Positions 1 to 9,821 are shown, counted from the stretch's first letter. The stretch: 64,000 nt of DNA from an uncultured Oscillospiraceae bacterium (GCA_949841465.1 CATKZW010000008.1:1-64000); one strand, 5' to 3'. A program made the numbers and translations. Notes: a model not told the origin generated them from the letters alone.

Positions 1-63
1 CTGGAACAGGAATATATGACCTACTATCAGGCCATGCAGAAGCGGAATAAAAAGACAGCGTAG
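1..63 (+). CDS. C-terminal end of a CDS that starts before the window
   Basis: Open in frame 1 (LEQEYMTYYQAMQKRNKKTA*), followed by a hairpin terminator. Confidence 0.45.
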   Translation: MEQEYMTYYQAMQKRNKKTA

Positions 64-108
64 CCGAAGCTGCGCCGTCCAAATAGGTAACTTGCCACTT
101 GCGGCCCC

Positions 109-165
109 CGGTTGGGGCAACTTCCTGATGGGAGTTGCCCCAACGAGGGGGGCTGTTTTTCGTTA
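109..165 (+). terminator. Rho-independent terminator-like hairpin
   Basis: ggttggggcaactt...agttgccccaac followed by gaggggggctgttttt. Confidence 0.6.
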
Positions 166-268
166 AGTGAGAGGCAGACGCAGTCTGTATAGACGGAGCG
201 CCCCTGTCCCTCTGCGGGGACGCTCCTCCCGGCTTCAGACGCAACACAAAATTTTTCTGCCCAGCCTA

Positions 269-313
269 TTGACAAACGGCCAATGACGCGCTAATATATG
301 AGCAGATGTTCAT
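269..313 (+). promoter_or_regulatory. Sigma-A-type promoter with overlapping ArsR/SmtB-type operator
   Basis: TTGACA (269-274), 17 nt spacer, TAATAT (292-297); imperfect palindrome ATGAGCA-GA-TGTTCAT (298-313) overlaps the -10/start region, upstream of an ArsR-family gene. Confidence 0.65.
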
Positions 314-342
314 GCGTTTGTCGAATGAGAGGAGCTGATCCA

Positions 343-705
343 ATGGCCGACAACAACGAGATCGAGCGCTGCGGCTTCCTGTGTGTCCATGAAGAGGCGG
401 TGGAGCAGGTGCTGGGCGAGATGCCGGACGACGAGACGCTGTACGACCTGGCGGAGCTGTTCAAGGTGTTCGGCGACTCCACCCGGATTAAGATCCTGTA
501 CGCCCTGTTTGAGGCGGAGCTGTGCGTGTGCGACATCTCCAAGCTGCTGGGGCTGACCCAGTCCGCGGTGTCCCACCAGCTGCGGGTGCTGAAAGGGAGC
601 CGCCTGGTGAAGTTCCGGAAGGACGGGAAGACGGTGTTCTACTCCCTGGCCGACAATCACGTGCGCAAGATCATTGCCCAGGGGATGGAGCATGTCAACG
701 AGTAG
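343..705 (+). CDS. ArsR/SmtB-family metal-sensing transcriptional regulator
   Basis: Winged HTH: LAELFKVFGDSTRIKILYALFEAELCVCDISKLLGLTQSAVSHQLRVLKGSRLVKFRKDGKTVFYSL; RBS ggagctgatcca. Confidence 0.92.
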   Translation: MADNNEIERCGFLCVHEEAVEQVLGEMPDDETLYDLAELFKVFGDSTRIKILYALFEAELCVCDISKLLGLTQSAVSHQLRVLKGSRLVKFRKDGKTVFYSLADNHVRKIIAQGMEHVNE

Positions 706-780
706 CGCCGCTTTGAGGCTCGTTCCTTTTTTGAAAGAAAAAGGGAAGCCCTGTACATTATATGAAAGGAAGTCATCATC

Positions 781-993
781 ATGAAAAAGACCTTCAAGCT
801 CATCGACCTGGACTGCGCCAACTGCGCCGCCAAAATGGAGACCGCCATCAAGAAGCTCCCCGGCGTCACCGACGCCACCGTCAGCTTCCTGACCCAGAAG
901 ATGACCATCGAGGCGGACGACGTGGACGCCCTGATGAAGGACGTGGTAAAGTGCTGCAAGAAGGTGGAGCCCGACTGCGAGATCGTGCTGTGA
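781..993 (+). CDS. Heavy-metal-associated (HMA) domain protein
   Basis: Small ferredoxin-like HMA with DCANCAAKME metal motif; in operon with ArsR and P-type ATPase. Confidence 0.88.
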   Translation: MKKTFKLIDLDCANCAAKMETAIKKLPGVTDATVSFLTQKMTIEADDVDALMKDVVKCCKKVEPDCEIVL

Positions 994-1661
994 GCCGCAC
1001 CTTTTGGGACCGTCATTCGGCTTTGTCGAACGACCGGTCCGGCGGTCCAAGGACCTTTTGGGACCATGTCGCGGGGCTGTACGACCTGGTTGAACGGACC
1101 AACGCCAAGGTGAACGCCGCCGCCTGCGCACGGGTGGCGGAACTGGTCCCGCCGGGGGCCCGGGTGCTGGACTGCGCCGCCGGGACGGGGGAGTTTTCGC
1201 TGGCGACGGCCAGGCGGGCGGACTCGGTGCTGTGCACCGACCAGTCGGAGGCCATGCTGAAACAGGCACGAAAGAAAGCCGCCCGGAAGGGGTTAAGCAA
1301 CATCGCGTTTGCCCAGCGGGACGTGACTGCCCTGTCCGACCCGGACGGCAGCTTTGACGCGGTGATCGCCGCCAACGTGCTCCACCTGCTGGACGACCCG
1401 GAGCCGGCGGTTCGGGAGCTGTGGCGGGTGACCGCCCCCGGCGGGCGGCTGATCCTGCCCACTTATTTGCAGGGGAAGGTTGGGGCGGCCTATGGGACGA
1501 TGATAAAAATTTACCAGGGCGTGGGCTTCCACTATGAGCACGCCTTTACGGCCGAAACCTACCGGGTGTTTTTGGAGCGCCTGGGGCTGGGCCCGGTGAC
1601 GGTGGAAATCATTGACGGCCGGGTGCCGGAGGGCATCGGGGTGATAGAAAAACCCTTATAA
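990..1661 (+). CDS. Class I SAM-dependent methyltransferase
   Basis: VLDCAAGTGEFSLA motif I; GTG start overlaps the HMA stop (GTGA), suggesting translational coupling. Confidence 0.8.
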   Translation: MSRTFWDRHSALSNDRSGGPRTFWDHVAGLYDLVERTNAKVNAAACARVAELVPPGARVLDCAAGTGEFSLATARRADSVLCTDQSEAMLKQARKKAARKGLSNIAFAQRDVTALSDPDGSFDAVIAANVLHLLDDPEPAVRELWRVTAPGGRLILPTYLQGKVGAAYGTMIKIYQGVGFHYEHAFTAETYRVFLERLGLGPVTVEIIDGRVPEGIGVIEKPL

Positions 1662-1716
1662 TTCCGCAGGTGCGGCAAAAAGCGGACTGTACATCCGTGA
1701 TAGGAGTTGATTTGTT

Positions 1717-3654
1717 ATGACCAGAAAGCAAAAAAAGACGCTCATCCGCATTATCGTGGCGGCGGTGCTGCTGATCGCGGTGGTGGTGCTGGATCACAGT
1801 ACGGTGCGGCTGTGGCTGCCGGAATGGCTCAGGCTGCCCTTTGCCGTCCGTGTGCCTGGACAGGACGTGAGCGGGAATTTTGTCACCGGCGATTATCTGC
1901 CCGTCGGCTGGCTGTATCTTATTCCGTACGTTGTAATTGGCTGGGACATCCTCTGGAAGGCCATCCGCAACATCGGCCACGGGCAGGTCTTTGACGAGAA
2001 CTTCCTCATGTGCGTGGCCACCGTGGGCGCGCTGGTGCTGGGGGAGTATTCCGAGGCCGTGGGCGTTATGCTGTTCTATCAGGTGGGAGAGCTGTTCCAG
2101 AGCTACGCCGTAGGCAAGTCCCGCCGCTCCATTGCCCAGCTCATGGACATCCGCCCGGACAGCGCCAACGTGGAGCGGGATGGGCAGATTGTTGAAGTAG
2201 ACCCCGACGAGGTGGCGGTGGGCGAGACCATTGTCATCCGCCCCGGCGAGAAAATTCCCCTGGACGGCATAGTGCTGGAGGGCGCCTCCTCCCTGGACAC
2301 CGCCGCCCTCACCGGCGAGTCCGCCCCCCGGGACGTGGCGGCGGGCAGCGAGCTGCTCAGCGGCTGCGTCAACATCACCGGGCTGCTGAAGGCCCAGGTT
2401 ACCAAGGAGTTCGGCCAGTCTACCGTGGCGAAAATTCTGGATCTGGTGGAGAACGCCTCCTCCAAGAAGGCCAAGGCAGAGAACTTCATCACCAAGTTCG
2501 CCCGGTACTACACCCCCGCCGTGGTGTTCTCGGCCCTGGCGCTGGCCGTCATCCCCTCCCTGGTTACCGGGGACTGGTCCGTCTGGGTGCACCGCGCCCT
2601 CACCTTCCTGGTCATCTCCTGCCCCTGTGCGCTGGTGATCTCCATTCCCCTGTCCTTCTTCGGCGGCATCGGCGGTGCGTCCGCCCAGGGCATCCTGGTC
2701 AAAGGCGGCAACTATCTGGAGCTGCTGGCCAATACCGAGACCGTTGTGTTTGACAAGACCGGCACCCTCACCCAGGGCGTATTCGAGCTGTCCGTGCTGA
2801 ACCCCGCCCCCGGCGTGACGGAGCGGGAGCTGCTGGAAACCGCCGCTCTGGCGGAGCGCCACTCCGGCCACCCCATCGCCCAGTCCCTGCGCCGTGCGCT
2901 GGGCGGGGAGGCGGACCCAAGCCGTGTCACCGACGTGCAGGAGATTCCCGGTCACGGAATATCCGCCCTGGTGGACGGGAAGCGGGTTCTGGCGGGGAAC
3001 GAAAAGCTGATGACCCGCGAAGGGATCAAGGCTCTGCCCTGCAGTCAGGCGGGCACCGTGGTCCATGTGGCCCGGGAGGGCCGGTATCTGGGCTGCGCGG
3101 TCATCTCCGACCGGCTCAAGCCCACCGCCCCCGCCGCCGTCCAAGCGCTGAAGCAGCGGGGCGTCCGCACCGTCATGCTCACCGGCGACAGCCAGGCGGT
3201 GGGCGAGGCCGTGGCGGCCCAGCTGGGGCTGGACGAGGTGCATGCCCAGCTCCTGCCCGCCGATAAGGTGGACCGCCTGGAGGAGCTGCTGGGGCGCAAG
3301 GGCGAAAAGGGCGTGCTGGCCTACGTGGGCGACGGCGTGAACGACGCGCCGGTGCTCAGCCGGGCGGACGTGGGCATCGCCATGGGGGCCATGGGCTCCG
3401 ACGCCGCCATCGAGGCCGCCGACGTGGTGCTGATGGACGACGACCCCGCCAAGCTGGCCAACGCCATGAACATTGCCCGCAAGTGCATGCGCATCGTGCG
3501 GGAGAACATCGTGTTCGCCCTGGGCGTGAAGGGCCTGTGCCTCATCCTGGGCGCGCTGGGCATGGCCTCCATGTGGGTGGCGGTGTTTGCCGACGTGGGC
3601 GTGGCCGTCATCGCCATTCTCAACGCCACCCGCATGCTAAAGGCGAAAGAATAA
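1717..3654 (+). CDS. cadA: Heavy-metal translocating P1B-type ATPase (Cd/Zn type)
   Basis: SCPCAL (CPC), DKTGTLT phosphorylation site, HSGHP(HP motif), GDGVNDAPVL. Confidence 0.95.
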   Translation: MTRKQKKTLIRIIVAAVLLIAVVVLDHSTVRLWLPEWLRLPFAVRVPGQDVSGNFVTGDYLPVGWLYLIPYVVIGWDILWKAIRNIGHGQVFDENFLMCVATVGALVLGEYSEAVGVMLFYQVGELFQSYAVGKSRRSIAQLMDIRPDSANVERDGQIVEVDPDEVAVGETIVIRPGEKIPLDGIVLEGASSLDTAALTGESAPRDVAAGSELLSGCVNITGLLKAQVTKEFGQSTVAKILDLVENASSKKAKAENFITKFARYYTPAVVFSALALAVIPSLVTGDWSVWVHRALTFLVISCPCALVISIPLSFFGGIGGASAQGILVKGGNYLELLANTETVVFDKTGTLTQGVFELSVLNPAPGVTERELLETAALAERHSGHPIAQSLRRALGGEADPSRVTDVQEIPGHGISALVDGKRVLAGNEKLMTREGIKALPCSQAGTVVHVAREGRYLGCAVISDRLKPTAPAAVQALKQRGVRTVMLTGDSQAVGEAVAAQLGLDEVHAQLLPADKVDRLEELLGRKGEKGVLAYVGDGVNDAPVLSRADVGIAMGAMGSDAAIEAADVVLMDDDPAKLANAMNIARKCMRIVRENIVFALGVKGLCLILGALGMASMWVAVFADVGVAVIAILNATRMLKAKE

Positions 3655-3684
3655 GGCAGAATCTTCTCTTTCGGTGAAAGAATA

Positions 3685-3718
3685 ACCAAAGCCCCCCTGA
3701 ACAGGGGGGCTTTTTTGG
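3685..3718 (+). terminator. Rho-independent terminator
   Basis: aaagcccccctgaacaggggggctttttt. Confidence 0.8.
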
Positions 3719-3850
3719 CCTTTCTGGTGATTGACAGATTGGGGCGGGAAAACATATAATACACATATTACGCTAAAGTGATAAAATGCAAGGCAAATCC
3801 CCTGGGCTTGCAAAAAAGCGGCCTCAGGGCAATTCAAGGAGGAAGAGATC

Positions 3851-4936
3851 ATGGGAATGGATCGCGTCTACAATTTTTCTGCCGGCCCGTCCATGCTGCC
3901 TTTGGAGGTGCTGGAGCGCGCCGGTGCGGAGATCACCAACTATCAAGGCTCCGGCATGTCCGTGATGGAGATGAGCCACCGCTCCAAGGTGTTCCAGAAA
4001 ATTTTTGACGACACCAAGGCCAATTTCATCCGGCTGTTCCACGTGCCCGACAACTATAAGGTGCTGTTCCTGCAGGGAGGCGCGTCCGGCCAGTTCTCCA
4101 TGGTCCCCCTGAACCTCATCGGCAGGACCGGCAAGGCGGACTACGCCGTCACCGGCAACTTTGCCAGCATCGCCTGCAAGGAGGCCAAGAAGTACGGCTC
4201 CATCAGCCTGGCCGCCTCCAGCGAGGACCGGAACCACACCTATATCCCTCAGCAGGACCAGCTCAAGCTGGACCCTGAGGCCAGCTACTTCTACTACTGT
4301 GCCAACAACACCATCTACGGCACCGAATGGCAGTACGTGCCCGACACCGGGGACGTGCCCATCGTGTGCGACATGTCCTCCAACTTCCTGTCCCGGCCGG
4401 TGGATGTGTCCAAGTACGGCGTTATCTTCGGCGGCGCCCAGAAGAACCTGGCCCCGGCCGGCCTGACCATCGCTATTGTCCGGGAGGACCTGGCGGGCCA
4501 CGAGCTGCCCTATACCCCGCTGATGATGAACTACAAGACCATGATTGATAAAGACTCCATGTACAACACCCCGCCCTGCTGGTGCATTTACATGCTGGGC
4601 CTGGTGCTGGAGTGGCTGGACGCCCAAGGCGGCGTGGAGGGCATGGAGAAGATCAAGCACAGCAAGGCCGCTCTGCTGTACGACGTGCTGGACAACTCCA
4701 GGCTGTTCACCTGCGCGGCGGAGAAGGACAGCCGGTCCGACATGAACGTCACCTTCCGCTCCGCCAGCGAGGAGCTGGACGCCAAGTTCGTCAAGGAGGC
4801 CACTGCCGCCGGGTTCACCAACCTGAAGGGCCACCGCAACGTGGGCGGCATGCGGGCCTCCATCTACAACGCCATGCCCGTGGAGGGCGTGGAGAAGCTG
4901 GCGGACTTCATCCGGGCGTTTGACAAAAACAACTGA
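3851..4936 (+). CDS. serC: 3-phosphoserine/phosphohydroxythreonine aminotransferase
   Basis: VYNFSAGPSMLPLEVLERA start and FGGAQKNLAPAGLT PLP-lysine region. Confidence 0.96.
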   Translation: MGMDRVYNFSAGPSMLPLEVLERAGAEITNYQGSGMSVMEMSHRSKVFQKIFDDTKANFIRLFHVPDNYKVLFLQGGASGQFSMVPLNLIGRTGKADYAVTGNFASIACKEAKKYGSISLAASSEDRNHTYIPQQDQLKLDPEASYFYYCANNTIYGTEWQYVPDTGDVPIVCDMSSNFLSRPVDVSKYGVIFGGAQKNLAPAGLTIAIVREDLAGHELPYTPLMMNYKTMIDKDSMYNTPPCWCIYMLGLVLEWLDAQGGVEGMEKIKHSKAALLYDVLDNSRLFTCAAEKDSRSDMNVTFRSASEELDAKFVKEATAAGFTNLKGHRNVGGMRASIYNAMPVEGVEKLADFIRAFDKNN

Positions 4937-4977
4937 CCGGCCCTGTAAAAATTTTCGTTTTATCATGAGGTGAAACC

Positions 4978-6144
4978 ATGTTCAACATCAAAACCATGAA
5001 CAAGATTGCGGCGGTGGGCCTGGACCGCCTGCCCGCCGACGGCTATACCATTGGGGACGACGTGACCGGCGAGGACGCCATCCTGGTCCGCTCCGCCAGC
5101 CTTCACGACTACGACTTCCCCGAGAGCCTCTGGGCCATCGCCCGGGCGGGGGCGGGGGTGAACAACATCCCCGTGGAGCGCTGTGCCGAGGCCGGCATCG
5201 TGGTGTTCAACACCCCCGGCGCCAACGCCAACGCCGTGAAGGAGCTGGTGATGTGCGGCATGTTCCTGGCCTCCCGTGACGTGATCGGCGGCGCGGAGTG
5301 GGTGAAGGAGCAGGCCAACACCCCCGGCGTGGACGTGGCCGCCGCGGTGGAGAAGGGCAAGGCCGCCTTTGTTGGCCCCGAGGTGTACCGCAAGACCCTG
5401 GGCGTGGTGGGCCTGGGGGCCATCGGCGCGCTGGTGGCCAACATCGGGCTGAGCCTGGGCATGGACGTGTACGGCTATGACCCCTACCTGTCCGTGGACG
5501 CCGCCCTGCGGCTGGACCGCCACATCAAGGTGGTGAAGGAGCTGGACACCCTGTACGCCAATTCCGACTATATCACCCTGCACCTGCCCTGTATGGACGC
5601 CACCAAGAACACCGTCAACGCCGCTGCCATCGCCAAAATGAAGGACGGCGTGCGCGTTATCAACATGGCCCGGGGCGGGCTGGTGTGCAACGCCGACATG
5701 ATCGAGGCGCTGAACTCCGGCAAGGTGGCCCGCTACGTCACCGATTTCCCGGATAACGAGATCACCCTGGTCCCCGGCGTGGTGGCCACCCCCCACTTGG
5801 GCGCGTCCACCCCGGAGAGCGAGGACAACTGCGCCGTCATGGCCGCCAACCAGGTGAAGGATTTCCTGGAGAACGGCAACATCAAGAATTCCGTCAACTT
5901 CCCCAACGTGATTATGGAGCGCTCCGGCGTCCAGCGGCTGTGCGTGATCCACCGAAACATTCCCGCTGTGCTGGCCAACATCACCACCCAGCTGTCCGAG
6001 GACGGGGTCAACGTGGAGAACATGACCAACAAGTCCAAGGGGGAGTACGCCTACACCATGGTGGACACCGGGTCCGCCGTGGAAGGGAAGGTCATTGAGG
6101 ACATCCGCAAGGTCCCCGGCATCATCCGCCTGCGGGTGATCTGA
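4978..6144 (+). CDS. serA: D-3-phosphoglycerate dehydrogenase with C-terminal ACT domain
   Basis: VVGLGAIGALVANIGLSLGM NAD-binding motif, NMARGGLV, ACT-like C terminus; follows serC. Confidence 0.93.
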   Translation: MFNIKTMNKIAAVGLDRLPADGYTIGDDVTGEDAILVRSASLHDYDFPESLWAIARAGAGVNNIPVERCAEAGIVVFNTPGANANAVKELVMCGMFLASRDVIGGAEWVKEQANTPGVDVAAAVEKGKAAFVGPEVYRKTLGVVGLGAIGALVANIGLSLGMDVYGYDPYLSVDAALRLDRHIKVVKELDTLYANSDYITLHLPCMDATKNTVNAAAIAKMKDGVRVINMARGGLVCNADMIEALNSGKVARYVTDFPDNEITLVPGVVATPHLGASTPESEDNCAVMAANQVKDFLENGNIKNSVNFPNVIMERSGVQRLCVIHRNIPAVLANITTQLSEDGVNVENMTNKSKGEYAYTMVDTGSAVEGKVIEDIRKVPGIIRLRVI

Positions 6145-6405
6145 GTACCTCCGGCGGCTACCTTTTCTTTGAAAAGAAAAGGTAGCGAAATGAAACTTTT
6201 AGAGCGCGGCACCTATGTGCGCCGCAGCTGACGGAAAAAGGCGCGGCTTCTGATACGGGGCCGCGCCTTTGGGCATTTGGAAGAAATTTTAAAATTTGGT
6301 TATGTGGAGAGAAATTTGGACGATAGAAACAATGTGTGCACGGAATTCGCGCAAATAAAGTGGAAAAAGATGCAGGGAGGCACGGCAGAAAGCGAGGACC
6401 TTGAC

Positions 6406-7002
6406 ATGGACTTAAAGACGATTACGTTGGAAAACGGCTGGACGGCCGTTGTGGCGGACAAGCCGTCCGGCACGAGCGGCACGGGAGCGGCGGGATTTGC
6501 CGCAGAGCTGGACCGGGTGGCTCAGGCTGCCTCCGGAGGGGCCGGGACGCAGGCGGTCTATGAAGGGCTGTCTGCGGACGCCAAGGCGGTGCTGGAGCGG
6601 CTGAAGGCGGGAGAAAAGGATATCACTTTGGAAGAGTGGTCCGTGATCCGCCGGGAGCTGCGGGACGCAGGGCTGATTACGCCGGGTGAATTTGCGGACT
6701 CAGACCCCAATATGGTCGTCGTGGGGTATGTGGACGTGAACGGTGATAAGGTTCAGTATCCCTATGCCGCCGATGCCGTTGTGAGCAGTGGGGAAACCGA
6801 CTTCCCTTGGGGAATTGAGTGGCAGGGTGATCCTTTGCAGTATTTGGGGCGGTGGCTGGAATTTGTGCGGAGCCAACGGGACAACCTGAACCTGCTGGCC
6901 CTGAGGGGCGGTCCGGTATATGACACGTCCCACCTGACCCGCAGAATTGAGGCCAACGAAAAGGTAGCCGGTCTGGTGAAGAGCCTGCTGGAGTGCTGCT
7001 GA
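6406..7002 (+). CDS. Hypothetical protein
   Basis: Long ORF between serA and a COG0523 gene; no family recognised. Confidence 0.55.
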   Translation: MDLKTITLENGWTAVVADKPSGTSGTGAAGFAAELDRVAQAASGGAGTQAVYEGLSADAKAVLERLKAGEKDITLEEWSVIRRELRDAGLITPGEFADSDPNMVVVGYVDVNGDKVQYPYAADAVVSSGETDFPWGIEWQGDPLQYLGRWLEFVRSQRDNLNLLALRGGPVYDTSHLTRRIEANEKVAGLVKSLLECC

Positions 7003-7034
7003 GCTTTGCCGCGGCTGGAAGAGCGCAGTGTGAT

Positions 7035-7084
7035 ATAAAAATGGGCCGTCTCCCACCCGAAAGGGTGGGGGACGGCCCTTGACT
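7035..7084 (+). terminator. Rho-independent terminator
   Basis: gggccgtctcccacccgaaagggtgggggacggccctt. Confidence 0.75.
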
Positions 7085-7142
7085 TTCTGGAAAGCCGGTT
7101 GTAAAATAGGTAGAAATTCTAAGTAAAGGAAATGATTTCCCC

Positions 7143-8357
7143 ATGGCAAAAATCGACATTGTGTCCGGCTTTTTAGGGGCCGGCAAGACCACCCTCATCA
7201 AGAAGCTGCTGGCTGAGGCATTCCAGGGCGAGAAGCTGGTGCTCATCGAGAACGAGTTCGGCGAGATCAGCGTGGACGGCGGCTTCCTCAAGGACACCGG
7301 CGTGGAGATCTCCGAGATGTCCTCCGGCTGCATCTGCTGCTCCCTGGTGGGCGACTTCGGCAAGGCGCTCCAGGAGGTGGAGGAGCGCTTCCACCCGGAC
7401 CGCATCCTCATCGAACCCTCCGGCGTGGGCAAGCTGTCCGACGTGGTGGTGGCGGTGCAGAACACCGCCAAGGACGTGCCCGCCCTGCGGCTCAACTCCT
7501 TCGTCACCGTGGCGGACGCCTCCAAGGTGAAGATGTATATGAAGAACTTCGGCGAGTTCTACAACAACCAGGTGGAGAGCGCGGGCACCATCATCCTCTC
7601 CCGCACCCAAAACCTGACCCAGGAGAAGCTAGAGGCGGCGGTGGAGCTGCTCAAGGGGAAGAACCCCAACGCCGTCATCCTCACCACCCCCTGGGACAAG
7701 CTGGACGGCAAAACAATTTTGTCCGCCATTGAGAAGACCTCCCTGGAGGAGGAGCTGCTGGCCCACATCCGGGCGGAACACGAGGCCCAGGAGGCCGCCC
7801 ACGCCCATCACCATCATGACCACGATGAGCACGGCCACCACCACGATCACGACGGGCATGAGCACCATCACGAGCATGGGGAACACCACCACGACCAGGA
7901 GCACGGCCACGGGTGCTGCCACGATCACGAGCATGAGGAGCATGACCATGGGTGCTGCCATGATCACGAGCATGAGCACTGCCATCATGAGCATGAACAC
8001 GGTGAGCACGGGCATCACCATGACCACGGCGATGGGTGCGCCTGCGGCTGTCACGACCATGGCCACGAGGGCCACCACCACGCCGACGAGGTGTTCGCCA
8101 GCTGGGGGAAGGAGACCGTCAAGCCCTTCACGAAGGAGGAGCTGGAGCGCATCCTGGCCGAGCTGGACCTGGGCGAGTGCGGCGCGATCCTCCGGGCCAA
8201 GGGCATTGTCCCGGAGGGGGACGGCAGTTGGCTCCACTTCGACTACGTCCCCGAGGAACACCAGGTGCGCGCCGGTCCGGCGGACTACACCGGCCGGCTG
8301 TGCGTCATCGGCGCGGATTTGAAGGAAGACAAGCTGGCCGCGCTGTTCGGCCTGTAA
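7143..8357 (+). CDS. COG0523/CobW-family GTP-binding metallochaperone with long His-rich insert
   Basis: SGFLGAGKTTLIKKLL Walker A, SSGCICCSL (CxCC), about 100 residue H/E/D/C-rich segment. Confidence 0.93.
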   Translation: MAKIDIVSGFLGAGKTTLIKKLLAEAFQGEKLVLIENEFGEISVDGGFLKDTGVEISEMSSGCICCSLVGDFGKALQEVEERFHPDRILIEPSGVGKLSDVVVAVQNTAKDVPALRLNSFVTVADASKVKMYMKNFGEFYNNQVESAGTIILSRTQNLTQEKLEAAVELLKGKNPNAVILTTPWDKLDGKTILSAIEKTSLEEELLAHIRAEHEAQEAAHAHHHHDHDEHGHHHDHDGHEHHHEHGEHHHDQEHGHGCCHDHEHEEHDHGCCHDHEHEHCHHEHEHGEHGHHHDHGDGCACGCHDHGHEGHHHADEVFASWGKETVKPFTKEELERILAELDLGECGAILRAKGIVPEGDGSWLHFDYVPEEHQVRAGPADYTGRLCVIGADLKEDKLAALFGL

Positions 8358-8373
8358 GGAGCGGGGGCCGCCC

Positions 8374-9306
8374 ATGGATATCCCAGTATACCTGTTCGCC
8401 GGCTTTCTGGACGGCGGCAAGACCACCTTCATCAACGGCATCCTTCAGGACGGCTTCGCCCTGCGGGACCGCACCCTGCTGATCTGCTGCGAGGAGGGGA
8501 CGGAGGAGTACGACCCCAAGGTGCTGCGCAACGTCACGGTGGTGAACGTGGGGGAGGAGACGGAGCTGACCCCCGCCTTCCTCAAGCAGCTGGAGAAGAA
8601 GCACCGCCCCCGGCAGGTTTTGATCGAGTTCAACGGCATGTGGTCCCTGGGCAGGCTGTATCAGGAGGCCCTGCCGGACAACTGGGTGCTCTACCAGATC
8701 ATGACCATGGTGGAGGCGGGCACCTTCGACGTGTACGCTAAGAACCTGGGCCAGATGATGATGGAGAAGCTGACCAACGCGGATCTGATCGTATTCAACC
8801 GCTGTGATGAGGCCCTGCGGGCCTCCCTGCGCCAGCGCAACCTGAAAATGGTGAACCGCCGGGCCAACATCTATTTGGAAAACCTGGACGGCACCAGCGA
8901 GGACTACGCCGACGACACCGTGTGCCCCTTTGACCTGGCACAGGATGTCATCGACATACCCGACGACGATTTTGGCGTGTGGTATGTGGACGTGATGGAG
9001 CATCCGGAGCGGTACGAGGGCAAGACGATCCGGGCCAGAACGGTGGTGTGCCACCTGCCCCAATACCCCAAGAACGTGATCCTGGGCCGGTTTGCCATGA
9101 CCTGCTGTGAGAACGACATCACCTTCCTGGGCCTGGTGGCCGCGGGGGAGGGCTTTGACGCCTACGAGAGCCGCTCCTGGGCCCACGTCACCGGCGTGGT
9201 GCGGCTGGAGCCCCATAAGGCCTATGAGGGGGACGACGGCCCGGTGCTCCACGTCACCAGCCTCAGCCCGGCGGAAAAACCCAGGCAGGAAGTGCTGACA
9301 TTTTAA
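8374..9306 (+). CDS. COG0523/CobW-like GTPase with YcgQ/DUF1980-like C-terminal domain
   Basis: FAGFLDGGKTTFINGIL Walker A; C-terminal VILGRFAMTCCENDITFLGLVAAG...SWAHVTGVV resembles the C-terminal part of YcgQ/TIGR03943 proteins. Confidence 0.8.
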   Translation: MDIPVYLFAGFLDGGKTTFINGILQDGFALRDRTLLICCEEGTEEYDPKVLRNVTVVNVGEETELTPAFLKQLEKKHRPRQVLIEFNGMWSLGRLYQEALPDNWVLYQIMTMVEAGTFDVYAKNLGQMMMEKLTNADLIVFNRCDEALRASLRQRNLKMVNRRANIYLENLDGTSEDYADDTVCPFDLAQDVIDIPDDDFGVWYVDVMEHPERYEGKTIRARTVVCHLPQYPKNVILGRFAMTCCENDITFLGLVAAGEGFDAYESRSWAHVTGVVRLEPHKAYEGDDGPVLHVTSLSPAEKPRQEVLTF

Positions 9307-9311
9307 GAACC

Positions 9312-9348
9312 GGAAAAGGCCGCCCCGGCTGGGGCGGCCTTTTAACAT
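9312..9348 (+). terminator. Rho-independent terminator
   Basis: aaggccgccccggctggggcggccttttaac. Confidence 0.75.
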
Positions 9349-9403
9349 GAAAATTTCCCCGCCCGCATAAAGTAATATCAAATGCAACATGGGAGGGGTC
9401 CAT

Positions 9404-9600
9404 ATGAACGAGACCAAAGTCATTTACCTGCGCCGAAAAGTGATCGCCGCCGGAGCCTGCGCCTTGGCGGCCGTGATGATGTTCTGGGTGGTGAACCACC
9501 CGGCGGTGGTGGGGGCGTCCGCCGCCACCCGGCAGCTGCCCATCTACTGCGTGCAGAAGGACTACAAGGTGCTGTCCATCAGCTTCGACGCGGCCTGGGG
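9404..9600 (+). pseudogene. pdaB: PdaB-type polysaccharide deacetylase, segment 1 of 3 (interrupted by element 1)
   Basis: MNETKVIYLRRKVIAAGACALAAVMMFWVV...YKVLSISFDAAWG: N-terminal TM and catalytic SFDAAW motif; continues in frame at 17851. Confidence 0.88.
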
Positions 9601-9792
9601 TGATGCTATTTTGCGGCACTGCCTTCGGGGAGGCGGACGGCTTGCCGCCCTGGCCCGGCGCCGGACTGGCTGAATATGGATTGCCGGTTGACAAATGTCG
9701 AAATGGGGTGTATGCTGACTGTCTCAGGAATAAATTTGAACCTTTTCGTCCATATGGAGGCAGCCAGCGGTTTTTGACGGGGAAAATTTTTG

Positions 9793-9821
9793 TTGCAATT
9801 TCTTAAATGGAGTGGTATTAT
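9793..9821 (+). promoter_or_regulatory. Candidate sigma-A promoter inside left end of element 1
   Basis: TTGCAA, 17 nt, TATTAT; about 480 nt upstream of the first large cargo gene. Confidence 0.45.

Noticed and set aside
1609-3243. 544-aa minus-strand ORF
   Set aside because: Antisense shadow of the P-type ATPase gene in GC-rich DNA; His/Gly/Leu-rich translation with no domain and no RBS
3824-4966. 380-aa minus-strand ORF
   Set aside because: Antisense shadow of serC
7629-8441. 270-aa minus-strand ORF rich in Val/Met
   Set aside because: Mirror of the His-rich GTPase repeat region, which produces a false hydrophobic protein
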